From the IMG/VR virus record IMGVR_UViG_3300042564_000583, positions 1-43,358 of that record: a stretch of DNA of 43,358 nt, one strand, 5' to 3'. Made by a program: the position numbers and the translations under genes. Positions 1 through 10,299 of the stretch are shown here, in pieces (the first letter of the stretch is position 1; every line of letters starts with the position of its first letter). Under the pieces are notes generated by a model that did not search any database, had not been told where the DNA came from, and saw nothing but the letters and a program-made list of their open reading frames with translations. Origin of the DNA: a virus.

Positions 1-213
1 AGCATTATCACAGATATGGCTAACTCTAGTTCTACTACACTTGCTACATCTACAGCAATCAAAACTTATATTGATGCTAACGTAGGTAGTCTAGGTAACT
101 TAGAAGGAGCATGGGACGCATCTAGTGCTTCTTTTCCTGTAGGATCAAGCCCAGTTGCTGGCACTAAAGCTGGTGATTACTGGTATGTATCTGTAGCAGG
201 AACTAGAAGTTAA
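1..213 (+). CDS. tail fibre protein, 3' part of a gene entering from the left, truncated by frameshift
   Basis: The reading frame is open from base 1 (SIITD precedes the first Met at 16), so this is probably the continuation of a longer fibre gene and not a 65-residue protein starting at 16. The content is typical of phage fibre shafts: a segment reading ANSSSTTLATSTAIKTYID, then a glycine/serine-rich stretch ending in GDYWYVSVAGT. In related fibres this last motif normally continues for some tens of residues into a segment like the one found just downstream in another frame. Here the frame hits TAA-TAG at 211-216. It is best read with the fragment at 206-661 as one damaged gene. The fibre assignment is confident; the start lies outside the window. 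Confidence 0.7.
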   Translation, partial: SIITDMANSSSTTLATSTAIKTYIDANVGSLGNLEGAWDASSASFPVGSSPVAGTKAGDYWYVSVAGTRS

Positions 214-661
214 TAGAGATCAAGCTACAACAACTGTATTAGGTTTAGTATTCCTTGCTACAAATGCAGAGACACAAACTGGTACAGATACTGTAAAAGC
301 AGTAACACCTTCTGCTTTATCTTCTCGTACTGCTACAGAAACTCGTACAGGTATTGCAGAACTTGCAACACAAGCAGAGACTGATGCTGGTACAGACGAT
401 GCTAGAATCGTTACTCCACTTAAATTAAAGACTTTATTAGATAACAGAACTGGTGGTTATGCCGCAAACATTGGAGGTGCGGGTACTTCTTATGCTTTAA
501 CACATGGCTTGAACACTATAGATGTAATCGTGATGATTAAAGATAATGCCACATTAGAAGAAGTAATTACAGATGTAGTTATTACTGATGCTGCAACAGT
601 AACTGTAAGTTTTGCTGTAGCTCCTTCTGCCAATGCATATCGTGTAATCATCAAGAAATAA
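206..661 (+). pseudogene. C-terminal fragment of the broken tail fibre gene
   Basis: This frame (+1 relative to the upstream fragment) reads EVNRDQATTTVLG and continues for 151 codons to TAA, with no ATG until about codon 110. It carries a fibre segment with ELATQAETDAGTDDARIVTP, then a C-terminal domain with SYALTHGLNTIDVIV and SANAYRVIIKK. I recognise this as the beta-sandwich tip found at the end of many phage fibres. The join with the upstream frame at about 205 looks like a deletion whose length is not a multiple of three, because the usual linker between the GDYW and EVNRD segments is missing. No slippery heptamer is visible at the join, so programmed frameshifting is unlikely. A real lesion or an assembly error are the two main options. 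Confidence 0.6.
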
Positions 662-671
662 TAAACTCTGA

Positions 672-3600
672 ATGAAATTTCTATCTGACATACTAGCAAA
701 AGCTGGTTTGACAGTAGATGGTGTAGTTACACTTAACAATACTGCTACTGGTCAAACCCCTGATGCTAACGACAATTCTACTAAGTTAGCAACCACTGCA
801 TGGGTTAGAACTTTTGTTCAACCCTACAGTTTACCTATTGCCTCTGCAAGTATACTTGGAGGTGTAAAAGTTGGATCTGGTCTGTCAATAGATTCAGGAA
901 CAGGGGTATTATCTGTAACCGGTGGTGGAGCTGCATCTATCAAATCTACACAAACATTTATTGCTACAGGAGGTCAAACTGTATTCACTGTAACAGGTGG
1001 TTATACAGCAGGACTTATTGATGTATTCTTAAATGGTGTATACTTATCTCCTAATCAAACTACAGCTACTAATGGTACTACAGTAGTATTAGATGAAGCT
1101 GCAGCTGCTGGAGATATAATAGATGTTATTGTAGCCAGTCCTGTTTATGAAGGAGCAACTACTACTACAGATCAACTCCCTGAAGGAGTTGTAAATTTAT
1201 ATTATACAAATGCTCGTGCAAGAGCAGCAGTTAGCTTAACTACTACAGGAGTATCAGGAGTAGCTACTTATAATTCTTCTACAGGAGTATTTAATATCCC
1301 TAACTATCAAGGACTTGTTCCTTCTGGTGGCACTATTGGTCAGATATTAACTAAAAATAGTTCAACAGATTATGATTCTGTTTGGATGGAGAATTATGCA
1401 GAATGGACTGCAGTTCTTAAACATAGAGTAAAAGCTGGAGTAGCTATCACTAAAGGACAAGCTGTATATGTATCATCTTCTGATGGCACAAACATGATTG
1501 TTTCTAAAGCTTCTAATGCCTCTGAAAGTACATCTAGTAAAACAATGGGTCTTTTAGAATCCACTGTCTCTACTAATGGTTTTACAAATGTTATTACAGA
1601 AGGTCTACTTGGTGGTTTAAATACAGCTACAGCAACAGCTGGAGATCCTGTATGGCTAGGAACTGGGGGTAATCTTATTTATGGATTACTTAATAAACCT
1701 TATGCTCCCGCTCACTTAGTATTTATTGGTATAGTAACTAGAGTAAACGCTAACAATGGTGAGATTTTTGTAAAAGTACAAAACGGTTTTGAGCTAGATG
1801 AACTTCATGATCTTTCTGTAAAGAATGCATCAGATGGAGATATGATTAAGTATGTAGCTTCAACAGGTCTATGGACTAAGATTGCTGCATCAACTACAAA
1901 CATTGTAGAAGGGACAAATCTTTATTACACTCAGTCACGTTTTGATACAGCATTTGCTGCTAAATCTACCAGTAATTTAACAGAAGGTACAAACCTTTAT
2001 TATACTACTGCTAGAGCAAATACTGACTTTGATACAAGACTTGCTACTAAGTCTACTACTAACTTAGCTGAGGGTACTAACTTATACTACACGGACGCAC
2101 GTGTAGGTATATACTTAACTGCTAACTCTTACGCTACTCAAACTTATGTAAACACAGCGGTTTCTAATTTAGTAGATGCTGCTCCTGGTACATTAGATAC
2201 ATTGAATGAGTTAGCGGCTGCTCTTGGAGACGATCCTAACTTTGCTACTACGGTGGCAACAAGTATAGGTACAAAAGAACCTATTATTACTGCTGGTACA
2301 ACTAGTCAGTACTGGAGAGGAGACAAGTCATGGCAAACACTTCCTATATATACTTTATCCGGATTAGGTGGACAACCACAACTTAATGGTTCAGGCTTTG
2401 TAAAGATAAGCGGTACTACAGTGAGTTATGATAACTCAACTTATTACCTAGCTTCAAATCCTAGTGGATATATAACAGGAAACCAAAATATTACACTTAG
2501 TGGTGAAATTACTGGTAGCGGTACTACATCTATTGTTACTACTATAGCAAATAATGCAGTAACTACAGCTAAGATTAATAATGGTGCTGTAACAGCTGCA
2601 AAACTTGCAACATTTGGAGCAAGTGAAGGTATATCATGGGCAGCCAACACAGATGGTGCATTTATTAGATTTATTTCTACTAGTAACGCTACAGGTGCTT
2701 CTTATCTGGAGATTGGTACTGTAGATGATCTAAATGAGGAAATTTTATTTACTCAATCAGGTGTAACTCGTGTAAAAATACATACAGATGGAAATCTAAA
2801 AAATGGAAGTAACCAGTTTTATTTATATGAAAATGGTGCTGTTTGGGGTATTAGCATAAATGGTAATGCTAATTATGCTACTACTGCTGGAGCTTTGTCA
2901 AGTATGAATATATCTCAGTTTACAAATAACTCTGGGTATATTACAGGTTACACTGAAACTGATACTTTAGCTACAGTTACTGCACGTGGAGCTAGTACAA
3001 CAACTTCAATTACAGCAGAAAGATTTAGAACAAATAATTCATTAGTACTTAATACTTTTACTACTGTTAATCCTTCTTCAAATGTATTTTTATATAGTCA
3101 ACCAAATGATAGAGATTCTTGGATTTATTTAGATAGTGCAGATACTGGTTCTAACTGGGGAATTTATCACAGACAAATAGACTCAGCAGTTAGTGGACTA
3201 GAAGGTAATTCTATAGGTTTTATTGGAGGTGGTGCAAGCGCACTAAAGGCGTACATTGGGCTTAGTACAGGAAACGGATACTTTGCCGGTACAATATCAG
3301 CAGCAAACTTTAGTGGAACACACAGTGGTTCTTCTAGTGGTACAAATACTGGTGATCAAACTAATATTAGTGGTAACGCAGGTACTGCTACTTATCTTAA
3401 ATCTCCATTTCCATATAATATTAACATTACAGATGGGACTACAGCTCAGTCACTTTCTGATGGAAGTTTGACATCTGTAAATATGCACGCTAGTCATGGG
3501 TTGTTTGGGGGTTTTGCAACCACTTTGACAATGTCGGGATATGATAGATATGGTGTGTATCAAATTTCTGGTAACTACAATGCTACTGTACCAGAGATTG

Positions 3601-5921
3601 CAATGCGTAATTACAATCAAGCGATTGGTGGATATACTTCATGGATAAGACTTCTAAGTAGTGCTAACTATAACTCTTATGCACCCACCCTTACAGGTAC
3701 CGGAGCTAGTGGAACTTGGGGTATTAGTATTACAGGTAGCGCAGGTTCACTTTCTAGCATGAATATTTCTCAGTTTACTAATAACTCTGGATATATCACA
3801 TCTTCAGCTACATCTTTATCATTAACAGGTAATTTAATAGTATCGTCTGGTAACGCAACTGGTGGAGGTATTATACTAGCAGATGATGGAGATATAGTAG
3901 ATCTTAATGATAGTTACTTATCATTAAGATTTAGCTCAGGAGTTAGAATATTCTCAGCCAATAGAGGCGGATCTGTTGCAATAACACTGGGAGGTAATGG
4001 CGTAGTTACTGCAACAACATTTAGTGGAGCACTTAGTGGCAATGCTACAACAGCTAGCTCTATATCTGGTTTTAATAATCCTACTACAGCAGTTACTGCT
4101 AATACAATAGTCTATAGAGATGGTAGTGGTGATGTAGCTGCAAGAGAATTTGTTTTAACAGCAGCTACTATTCACACAGATACTCCTTCTTCAATGATTG
4201 GCATTTATCCTACAACTAATCAAGTTGTAAAGTTTGGGAGTGGTGCTTCAAGAAACTTTTTAAATGTTCCTACTAGAACCGGAGGAGACGCAAGTGGTAC
4301 ATGGGCTATTAATAGTACAGGGTATGCAATTCAATCTCATAGACATCATTCAGGAAGAGATTTTCCTGCTGGTACTTTAATTGAAACTACTATTAATTAT
4401 TCTGTAACTTATGGTGATCCTTTTATTCTTGAAATAACAGGAAACTCATATGGATCAACTATTCCTTTTGATATACAATATCAGGGTTATATATATGCAG
4501 ATACTATTATTAACCATGGTGGAGTATCTAATGGAACCAATATTTCAGGACTTGTTGCTATAAATTATAATGGTAAACTTTGTTTTTGGTTTCCTAGTCA
4601 AGCTTATTGGCAAGGGTTTAATGTTTATGTTTATACTGCTTATGGAACATATGCTGCTAATGTAGTAACAAATATATCAAACACTGGTAAGCCTACCACT
4701 GCTAAGGAAGTAGACTTAAGTGGAAATATAAGACAATCTCTTCATTCAGGAAATTTTACTTCATACGCAGCTTCTTCTAGTCATACACATACATCGTTTG
4801 GCAATCTATCAATTAGCCCAAGTTCGGCTGCATGGGCTGAAGGTATATCATTTACTATGCCTACAACTAGTACTTGGGGTGGTTTAAGATGGAGAAGAGA
4901 AAGAGGTAATGCTGATGGAAACTGGTATGTTGGTTATGTTGGATTTGATAGTTCTGATGATTTAATATTTGGTTCTAATAATGGAGGTGCTCAAATAGAT
5001 AATATTCTTAGGTTAACTAAAGGAGGATCAGTTGCTATTGGACTTTCTTCTCCAGAAGGTGCTCTTCACATAGCAAAGGTTGGGCAAGATGATCAGTTAG
5101 TTTTAGGTAGTGCTGCTACTAATAGAGATATAGCAATGCACATGTATTCAGGTACTGTTAAAGCTGAGGTTTTAAGATTTCAAAGTGGATTTAGATTATT
5201 AGTTGGAAATGGTTCATCTATTACTACACAATCATTTATTACAGGTGGAGTAGAAAGATTAACAATAAATAACAGTGGTGTAACAGCTAGTAGATATTTT
5301 GGTAGTGGTTTTAGTATTGCAGCTGGATCTGCATTAATTTTAGCAGGTTCTGGAGCATCTTTTGATAATAGTACAGGAGCAAGACTAACTGAATCTTATG
5401 GTCCTGTTTGGAATTTATCTAATGGGTCTACATGGCATCATCAAATCATTAACGGTTCATCTTTAGTTGGTATTTCTGCTGCTGGTACAAACTTTGGTAA
5501 TGGAAACATATTAGCTTCAGGTGATATTACTGCATATTATTCAGATATGAGGTTAAAAAACAAAATATCTAATATTGAAAATGCATTAGATAAAGTTTTA
5601 ACTTTAAGTGGTTTTTATTATACTAATAATGAAGTAGCTAAAGAACATGGTTATATAGATAATAAAATTCAAGTTGGTGTATCAGCACAAGAAGTTGAAG
5701 CTGTATTACCTGAGATTGTTACACTAGCACCTTTTGATATTACCGGAAATGATGCAGGTGATTTTTTATCTAAATCTGGTTTTAATTTTAAAACTGTAAA
5801 ATATGATAAACTAGCTCCATTGTTTATAGAAGCTATTAAAGAACTTAAAGCTGAGAATGATACTCAAAAAATAGAAATAGAAGAACTTAAAGATTTAGTA
5901 AAACAACTTATAAATAGATAA
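672..5921 (+). CDS. giant tail fibre with C-terminal S74 intramolecular chaperone (fibre 1)
   Basis: This 1749-residue protein is a host-recognition fibre. The N-terminal part (about 1-90) is a virion-attachment/shaft region with DNSTKLATTAW and an LPIASASILGG module. The middle is built of short beta-rich fibre modules: EGTNLYYT repeats at about 410-480, an ELAAALGDDPNF module at about 505-535, and NISQFTNNSGYIT twice at about 745 and 1030. The C-terminal 126 residues are a peptidase S74 domain. It starts at S1624 in SDMRLK, with the Ser and Lys five residues apart that form the known self-cleavage dyad, and has a VGVSAQEVEAVLPE core and a terminal helix. In this family the chaperone trimerises the fibre and then cuts itself off. 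The start at 672 lies 10 bases after the preceding stop, without a clear ribosome-binding site. Confidence 0.9.
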   Translation: MKFLSDILAKAGLTVDGVVTLNNTATGQTPDANDNSTKLATTAWVRTFVQPYSLPIASASILGGVKVGSGLSIDSGTGVLSVTGGGAASIKSTQTFIATGGQTVFTVTGGYTAGLIDVFLNGVYLSPNQTTATNGTTVVLDEAAAAGDIIDVIVASPVYEGATTTTDQLPEGVVNLYYTNARARAAVSLTTTGVSGVATYNSSTGVFNIPNYQGLVPSGGTIGQILTKNSSTDYDSVWMENYAEWTAVLKHRVKAGVAITKGQAVYVSSSDGTNMIVSKASNASESTSSKTMGLLESTVSTNGFTNVITEGLLGGLNTATATAGDPVWLGTGGNLIYGLLNKPYAPAHLVFIGIVTRVNANNGEIFVKVQNGFELDELHDLSVKNASDGDMIKYVASTGLWTKIAASTTNIVEGTNLYYTQSRFDTAFAAKSTSNLTEGTNLYYTTARANTDFDTRLATKSTTNLAEGTNLYYTDARVGIYLTANSYATQTYVNTAVSNLVDAAPGTLDTLNELAAALGDDPNFATTVATSIGTKEPIITAGTTSQYWRGDKSWQTLPIYTLSGLGGQPQLNGSGFVKISGTTVSYDNSTYYLASNPSGYITGNQNITLSGEITGSGTTSIVTTIANNAVTTAKINNGAVTAAKLATFGASEGISWAANTDGAFIRFISTSNATGASYLEIGTVDDLNEEILFTQSGVTRVKIHTDGNLKNGSNQFYLYENGAVWGISINGNANYATTAGALSSMNISQFTNNSGYITGYTETDTLATVTARGASTTTSITAERFRTNNSLVLNTFTTVNPSSNVFLYSQPNDRDSWIYLDSADTGSNWGIYHRQIDSAVSGLEGNSIGFIGGGASALKAYIGLSTGNGYFAGTISAANFSGTHSGSSSGTNTGDQTNISGNAGTATYLKSPFPYNINITDGTTAQSLSDGSLTSVNMHASHGLFGGFATTLTMSGYDRYGVYQISGNYNATVPEIAMRNYNQAIGGYTSWIRLLSSANYNSYAPTLTGTGASGTWGISITGSAGSLSSMNISQFTNNSGYITSSATSLSLTGNLIVSSGNATGGGIILADDGDIVDLNDSYLSLRFSSGVRIFSANRGGSVAITLGGNGVVTATTFSGALSGNATTASSISGFNNPTTAVTANTIVYRDGSGDVAAREFVLTAATIHTDTPSSMIGIYPTTNQVVKFGSGASRNFLNVPTRTGGDASGTWAINSTGYAIQSHRHHSGRDFPAGTLIETTINYSVTYGDPFILEITGNSYGSTIPFDIQYQGYIYADTIINHGGVSNGTNISGLVAINYNGKLCFWFPSQAYWQGFNVYVYTAYGTYAANVVTNISNTGKPTTAKEVDLSGNIRQSLHSGNFTSYAASSSHTHTSFGNLSISPSSAAWAEGISFTMPTTSTWGGLRWRRERGNADGNWYVGYVGFDSSDDLIFGSNNGGAQIDNILRLTKGGSVAIGLSSPEGALHIAKVGQDDQLVLGSAATNRDIAMHMYSGTVKAEVLRFQSGFRLLVGNGSSITTQSFITGGVERLTINNSGVTASRYFGSGFSIAAGSALILAGSGASFDNSTGARLTESYGPVWNLSNGSTWHHQIINGSSLVGISAAGTNFGNGNILASGDITAYYSDMRLKNKISNIENALDKVLTLSGFYYTNNEVAKEHGYIDNKIQVGVSAQEVEAVLPEIVTLAPFDITGNDAGDFLSKSGFNFKTVKYDKLAPLFIEAIKELKAENDTQKIEIEELKDLVKQLINR

Positions 5922-5932
5922 TAGTAGGTGTT

Positions 5933-8900
5933 ATGAATAAACAAAGGAAGACCTCCAATATACTTAACGTATTTCAGTATGATGAGACTACAGGTGCAGT
6001 TACGTTACCTAGTACTCTTGTATTGACAGCACCTGCTAATAGTGATGATTCTACAAAAGTTCCTACAACTTCCTGGACTCGTAACTTTGTTGCTAGTCTT
6101 GGATATGTAACTGGTAATCAAAGTGTAACTATTTCTGGTGATGCCACTGGATCTGGAACTACTTCTATTGAACTTACACTTGCTAATACAGCGGTGACTC
6201 CTGGTACTTATGGATCTTCTACTCTTGTACCTGTAGTAACTGTTGATTCTAAAGGACGTATTACTTCTGTAACAACATCTGCTATATCAGGAGCATTGAC
6301 TTTTACAGGAGATGTAACTGGAACCGGCACAACTGGAACTAGTACACAACTAACATTAGCTAACTCAGGCGTAACAGCTGGAACATACACTAAGGTAACG
6401 GTAGACTCTAAAGGTAGGATTACCGTAGGAGCTAGTGCTACAACCTCTGACATATCAGAAGGTACAAATCTATACTATACAGATGCTAGAGTGTTGGCTT
6501 ATTTAGGTGCTAACAGCTATGCTACACAGTCTTATGTAAGTACACAGATTGCTAATCTAATTGATTCTGCACCTGGAACTCTTGATACACTTAACGAACT
6601 TGCTGCAGCTCTTGGGGATGACCCTAATTTTGCAACAACTGTTGCTACATCTATTGGGACAAAACAAAATCAGCTTAACGGCACTGGTTTTGTAAAGATG
6701 AGTGGAACCACTGTAAGCTATGACAACTCTACATATTTAACAACTAGTAGTGCAGCTTCAACTTATGTATCACTTACTGGATCATATTCTAATCCATCAT
6801 GGTTCACATCTTTAGGATGGAGTAAGATTACTAGCACACCTACAACCATATCTGGCTATGGTATAACAAATGCTTATACAGATGCACAGATCCAAAACTT
6901 TTTTAACGGTGCTAATGCTATTACTGGTTATAATAAATCTAACTGGGATACAGCTTACGGCTGGGGCAATCATGCTTCTGCAGGTTATCTTACAACATCT
7001 AGTGCAGCTAGTACATATGTTTCTCTTACAGGAAGCTATGCTAACCCATCTTGGATTACATCACTAGCCTATTCTAAGATTACTGGTGTACCGGCATTCT
7101 TAACTTCTTATACAGAAACAGATACACTTGCAAGTGTTACTGCTAGAGGTGCTAGTACAAGTACAAACATTACTTTGTCTGGTGGAGGGAATCAGTTTAA
7201 TGGACATCATTATTTTACAGCATATGATGCTAACGGAAATCATTATCCACATTATAATGCAGGTTCAAATGCTAATGGTTCTAAGTTAAATCTTAGAATG
7301 TTTGATAGTAGTGGAAATGCTATTTTGTTTTATTTAAATGGTAATGATAAATCTATTCAGTGGAATGGTAATACTATTTATCATGCTGGTAATATACCTA
7401 CCTGGAATCAAAATACAACTGGCAATGCTGCAACTGTTTCTAGTATTACTGGGAATACTGCTTTAATGGTTAATAGATTTACTCCAACAAGTTTTATTGA
7501 CGGGTTAACTACAAGTAATTTTAGATCTACACTTTTTGGAACAACATCTAATGGAGCTGCTATAGCTACTGCAAGATGGAATAACGTACCAACTCCTTTG
7601 TCAGGTATGACTTTGTATGGAACCATGATTGCATGGTCAGGTGATTCTGATACACAAGGGTTTCTAGCACTTAATTATGAAACTGCAGGAGCAACTGTCG
7701 GTGGTGGATCATCTAATAATATAACATGGACAAAAAAAATAGCATTTTCTGATGGTACAGGAGCGTCAGGTACGTGGGGAATAAATATTACAGGAAATGC
7801 AGATACAGTAGATGGATACCATGCAACTAATGCTGCAAGTGGTCTTGCTTATTATGCTTCTAATGGTTATTTAAATGTTCCTTCATGGATTAAAGTTGAT
7901 ACAGGTATTTTTTCAAGCACAAACAATGCTCATTTTAGACCAAATACAGGGTCTTATGGGTCTTGGGAAATTATTGGTACTAAAGGTGGGTGGTCAGGAA
8001 TATATTTTAATGATAGTGCCAATACCTTAATGATGAATGCTTCTGAATCAGGTCATTATAATCAAAGTGTAGGATGGCAGTTTAGATGGAGTTCAGGTAT
8101 TTTTTATATATCAACAGGAGGTTCAGGAGGAGGAACAGAGTATACTGCTCTTCATGCAGGCAACTACAATTCCTACTCCCCTACTTTAACAGGAGGCGGA
8201 GCGTCAGGTACGTGGGGGATTAATGTAACGGGCAATGCTGCTACTGCAACTGCGGCAGCAGGAGCTACATTTTTAACTCAACCAAATGCGACATGGGGTG
8301 CTCGTATGCAATTGGGAGGAAACGGAGCAGGTTCAGGTGTGGCTAACATTGCAGTTCTTCAGGCTACGGATGGGAACATTCACATGGATAACGGTGTTGG
8401 TAAGTCAACTTATTTAAACTATTACCATAATGGAATAATTTATCTAAATGGTGGTACTTATTATATTAGTGCAAATGGTTCACAATATAATGGTAATGCT
8501 GCATCTGCTACAACTGCAACACAGCTTAGTGGTTACGCTCAACAAACAGTCTATACGATTCTTGATGGACCTGCCAATGGACCCGTTATAAAAGTTCGAT
8601 ATGATGGTGCAACAGCTAACCGTTATATTGATATAGGTCATAAGGATGGCAATGGAGTGTATTACGAAGGGTTTAAAATTTTTAATGGTGGTACTCCTAC
8701 ATGGCAAGGTAATACAATATTGCACGCAGGAAACTACAACTCATACTCACCTACCTTAACAGGAGGTGGTGCATCAGGAACTTGGGGAATAAGTATTACT
8801 GGTAATGCAGCTACTCTTGGTGGATATGCTGAATCATCATTTTGGAGAGACAATCAAAACAGAACTGTTAATATATTAAATTTCACAGGAGTCGGAGCTA

Positions 8901-10291
8901 ATTCAGGAAACGCTAACCAAAGCTATGCAATATATCAAGAAGGCGGAGCTTGGGCACCACCATTCCCTGATTTATGTATAGGTTATCATACAGGTATTAA
9001 ACTAGGTGCATATTTTGGTTATAATGGTATTAGATTTTTTAATAACTCTGATTTTGCAACTCAAACATTTTCAGTTAATGATGGAGATAATCATGTAAGA
9101 GTAGCTTATAATTTATATGTTGGAGGGACTATAAGTGGAAGTAACTTGTCAGGTACTAACACAGGAGATCAAACAAATATTAGTGGTAATGCTTCTACTT
9201 CAACTCAAACAACTCCAAATTATGCAGGCGGTGTTCAATCTAATCCTCAAGTTTACTTTAATAATGGTATCGGGGTAAAAGTTGCAATGACAGGTCATGT
9301 TGTTACATGGTCAGACACTTTATGGATAAATGGATATACAGGAGGAGATGTATTGTCTATGTGTGCTCTTCATACATCAAGACAGGGGACTCCTCGTATG
9401 TGGATAACTACACAACAATCAACTGCAACTTCCTACGGAACAGCCTATGAATTTATAACAGATTATAATATTGCTTCTCAAACAGTATCTAAACTTAATC
9501 CTTTATCAGGAGATAGTAATTATAAATTGGCTTATACTGCTGATGGTGCTAGGAATAATGCAGGTGAGTGGGGAAGAGCTGTAATGTACTATGTTCCTAA
9601 TGGACAAACATATGGTATTAGAGTAGATAGAGCAGATGCTGCAAATAACATTACTGATTATACAATTAATCAAAGTTTAGGTACAAGTAGTAGCCCTACA
9701 TTCACTAATATATATAATAATGGTTGGTTTAGAAATAACAATTCAAATGAAGGCTTATATAATCAAGTAACTACACAACATTGGAGTAGTAATATAAATG
9801 GTGCTTGGGATGCGTCAAGTACTACTACAAGTTCAGGCATTAGATTTTATACAGGTGGGCATGTTTCAAGTTTAAGAGGTTGGGTTTATGCTGATAGTTC
9901 AAACAACATTGGATTTTTAACTAATGATGGTAATTGGGCTGCTAAAGTAGATAGTTCTAAAAACTTAACAGTAACAGGTGATGTAACAGCCTACTCTGAT
10001 ATTCGTGTAAAAACAAATATTGAAACAATTACAAGTGCTCTTGATAAAGTAATAGCCATTAGGGGTGTTTACTATAACAGAACTGACAATGGTGATACTG
10101 CTCAAAAGATTGGAGTGATTGCTCAGGAAATACAAAAGATATTACCTCAAGTAGTAAATGAACAGGCAGATGGTATGCTTAGTGTTTCTTATGGGAATAT
10201 TGTAGCTGTTTTAATTGAAGCTATCAAAGAACAACAGTTACAGATTGAAGATCTTAAAAATAAATTAGACTTATTAACGCAGAATAAATAA
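5933..10291 (+). CDS. giant tail fibre with C-terminal S74 intramolecular chaperone (fibre 2)
   Basis: This 1452-residue fibre lies 11 bases after fibre 1 and was probably made by the same modular evolution. It shares a 31-residue ELAAALGDDPNF-containing module with fibre 1 (about residues 214-244) and an EGTNLYYTDARV module. Several copies of an ASGTWGI(N/S)ITGNA segment, often preceded by HAGNYNSYSPTLTG, are spread through the shaft, a pattern common in phage fibres. The S74 chaperone begins at S1355 in SDIRVK (Lys1360), followed by IGVIAQEIQKILPQVV and a helical tail, about 98 residues in all. A short GTAGGTG before the ATG could act as a weak ribosome-binding site. The central variable part (about residues 400-1300) probably carries the receptor-binding faces. 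Confidence 0.9.
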   Translation: MNKQRKTSNILNVFQYDETTGAVTLPSTLVLTAPANSDDSTKVPTTSWTRNFVASLGYVTGNQSVTISGDATGSGTTSIELTLANTAVTPGTYGSSTLVPVVTVDSKGRITSVTTSAISGALTFTGDVTGTGTTGTSTQLTLANSGVTAGTYTKVTVDSKGRITVGASATTSDISEGTNLYYTDARVLAYLGANSYATQSYVSTQIANLIDSAPGTLDTLNELAAALGDDPNFATTVATSIGTKQNQLNGTGFVKMSGTTVSYDNSTYLTTSSAASTYVSLTGSYSNPSWFTSLGWSKITSTPTTISGYGITNAYTDAQIQNFFNGANAITGYNKSNWDTAYGWGNHASAGYLTTSSAASTYVSLTGSYANPSWITSLAYSKITGVPAFLTSYTETDTLASVTARGASTSTNITLSGGGNQFNGHHYFTAYDANGNHYPHYNAGSNANGSKLNLRMFDSSGNAILFYLNGNDKSIQWNGNTIYHAGNIPTWNQNTTGNAATVSSITGNTALMVNRFTPTSFIDGLTTSNFRSTLFGTTSNGAAIATARWNNVPTPLSGMTLYGTMIAWSGDSDTQGFLALNYETAGATVGGGSSNNITWTKKIAFSDGTGASGTWGINITGNADTVDGYHATNAASGLAYYASNGYLNVPSWIKVDTGIFSSTNNAHFRPNTGSYGSWEIIGTKGGWSGIYFNDSANTLMMNASESGHYNQSVGWQFRWSSGIFYISTGGSGGGTEYTALHAGNYNSYSPTLTGGGASGTWGINVTGNAATATAAAGATFLTQPNATWGARMQLGGNGAGSGVANIAVLQATDGNIHMDNGVGKSTYLNYYHNGIIYLNGGTYYISANGSQYNGNAASATTATQLSGYAQQTVYTILDGPANGPVIKVRYDGATANRYIDIGHKDGNGVYYEGFKIFNGGTPTWQGNTILHAGNYNSYSPTLTGGGASGTWGISITGNAATLGGYAESSFWRDNQNRTVNILNFTGVGANSGNANQSYAIYQEGGAWAPPFPDLCIGYHTGIKLGAYFGYNGIRFFNNSDFATQTFSVNDGDNHVRVAYNLYVGGTISGSNLSGTNTGDQTNISGNASTSTQTTPNYAGGVQSNPQVYFNNGIGVKVAMTGHVVTWSDTLWINGYTGGDVLSMCALHTSRQGTPRMWITTQQSTATSYGTAYEFITDYNIASQTVSKLNPLSGDSNYKLAYTADGARNNAGEWGRAVMYYVPNGQTYGIRVDRADAANNITDYTINQSLGTSSSPTFTNIYNNGWFRNNNSNEGLYNQVTTQHWSSNINGAWDASSTTTSSGIRFYTGGHVSSLRGWVYADSSNNIGFLTNDGNWAAKVDSSKNLTVTGDVTAYSDIRVKTNIETITSALDKVIAIRGVYYNRTDNGDTAQKIGVIAQEIQKILPQVVNEQADGMLSVSYGNIVAVLIEAIKEQQLQIEDLKNKLDLLTQNK

Positions 10292-10299
10292 TATAAGCT

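Noticed and set aside
195-216. Programmed frameshift joining the two halves of the first fibre
   Set aside because: No slippery heptamer or downstream structure is visible, and a linker segment seems to be missing. A deletion or assembly error fits better.
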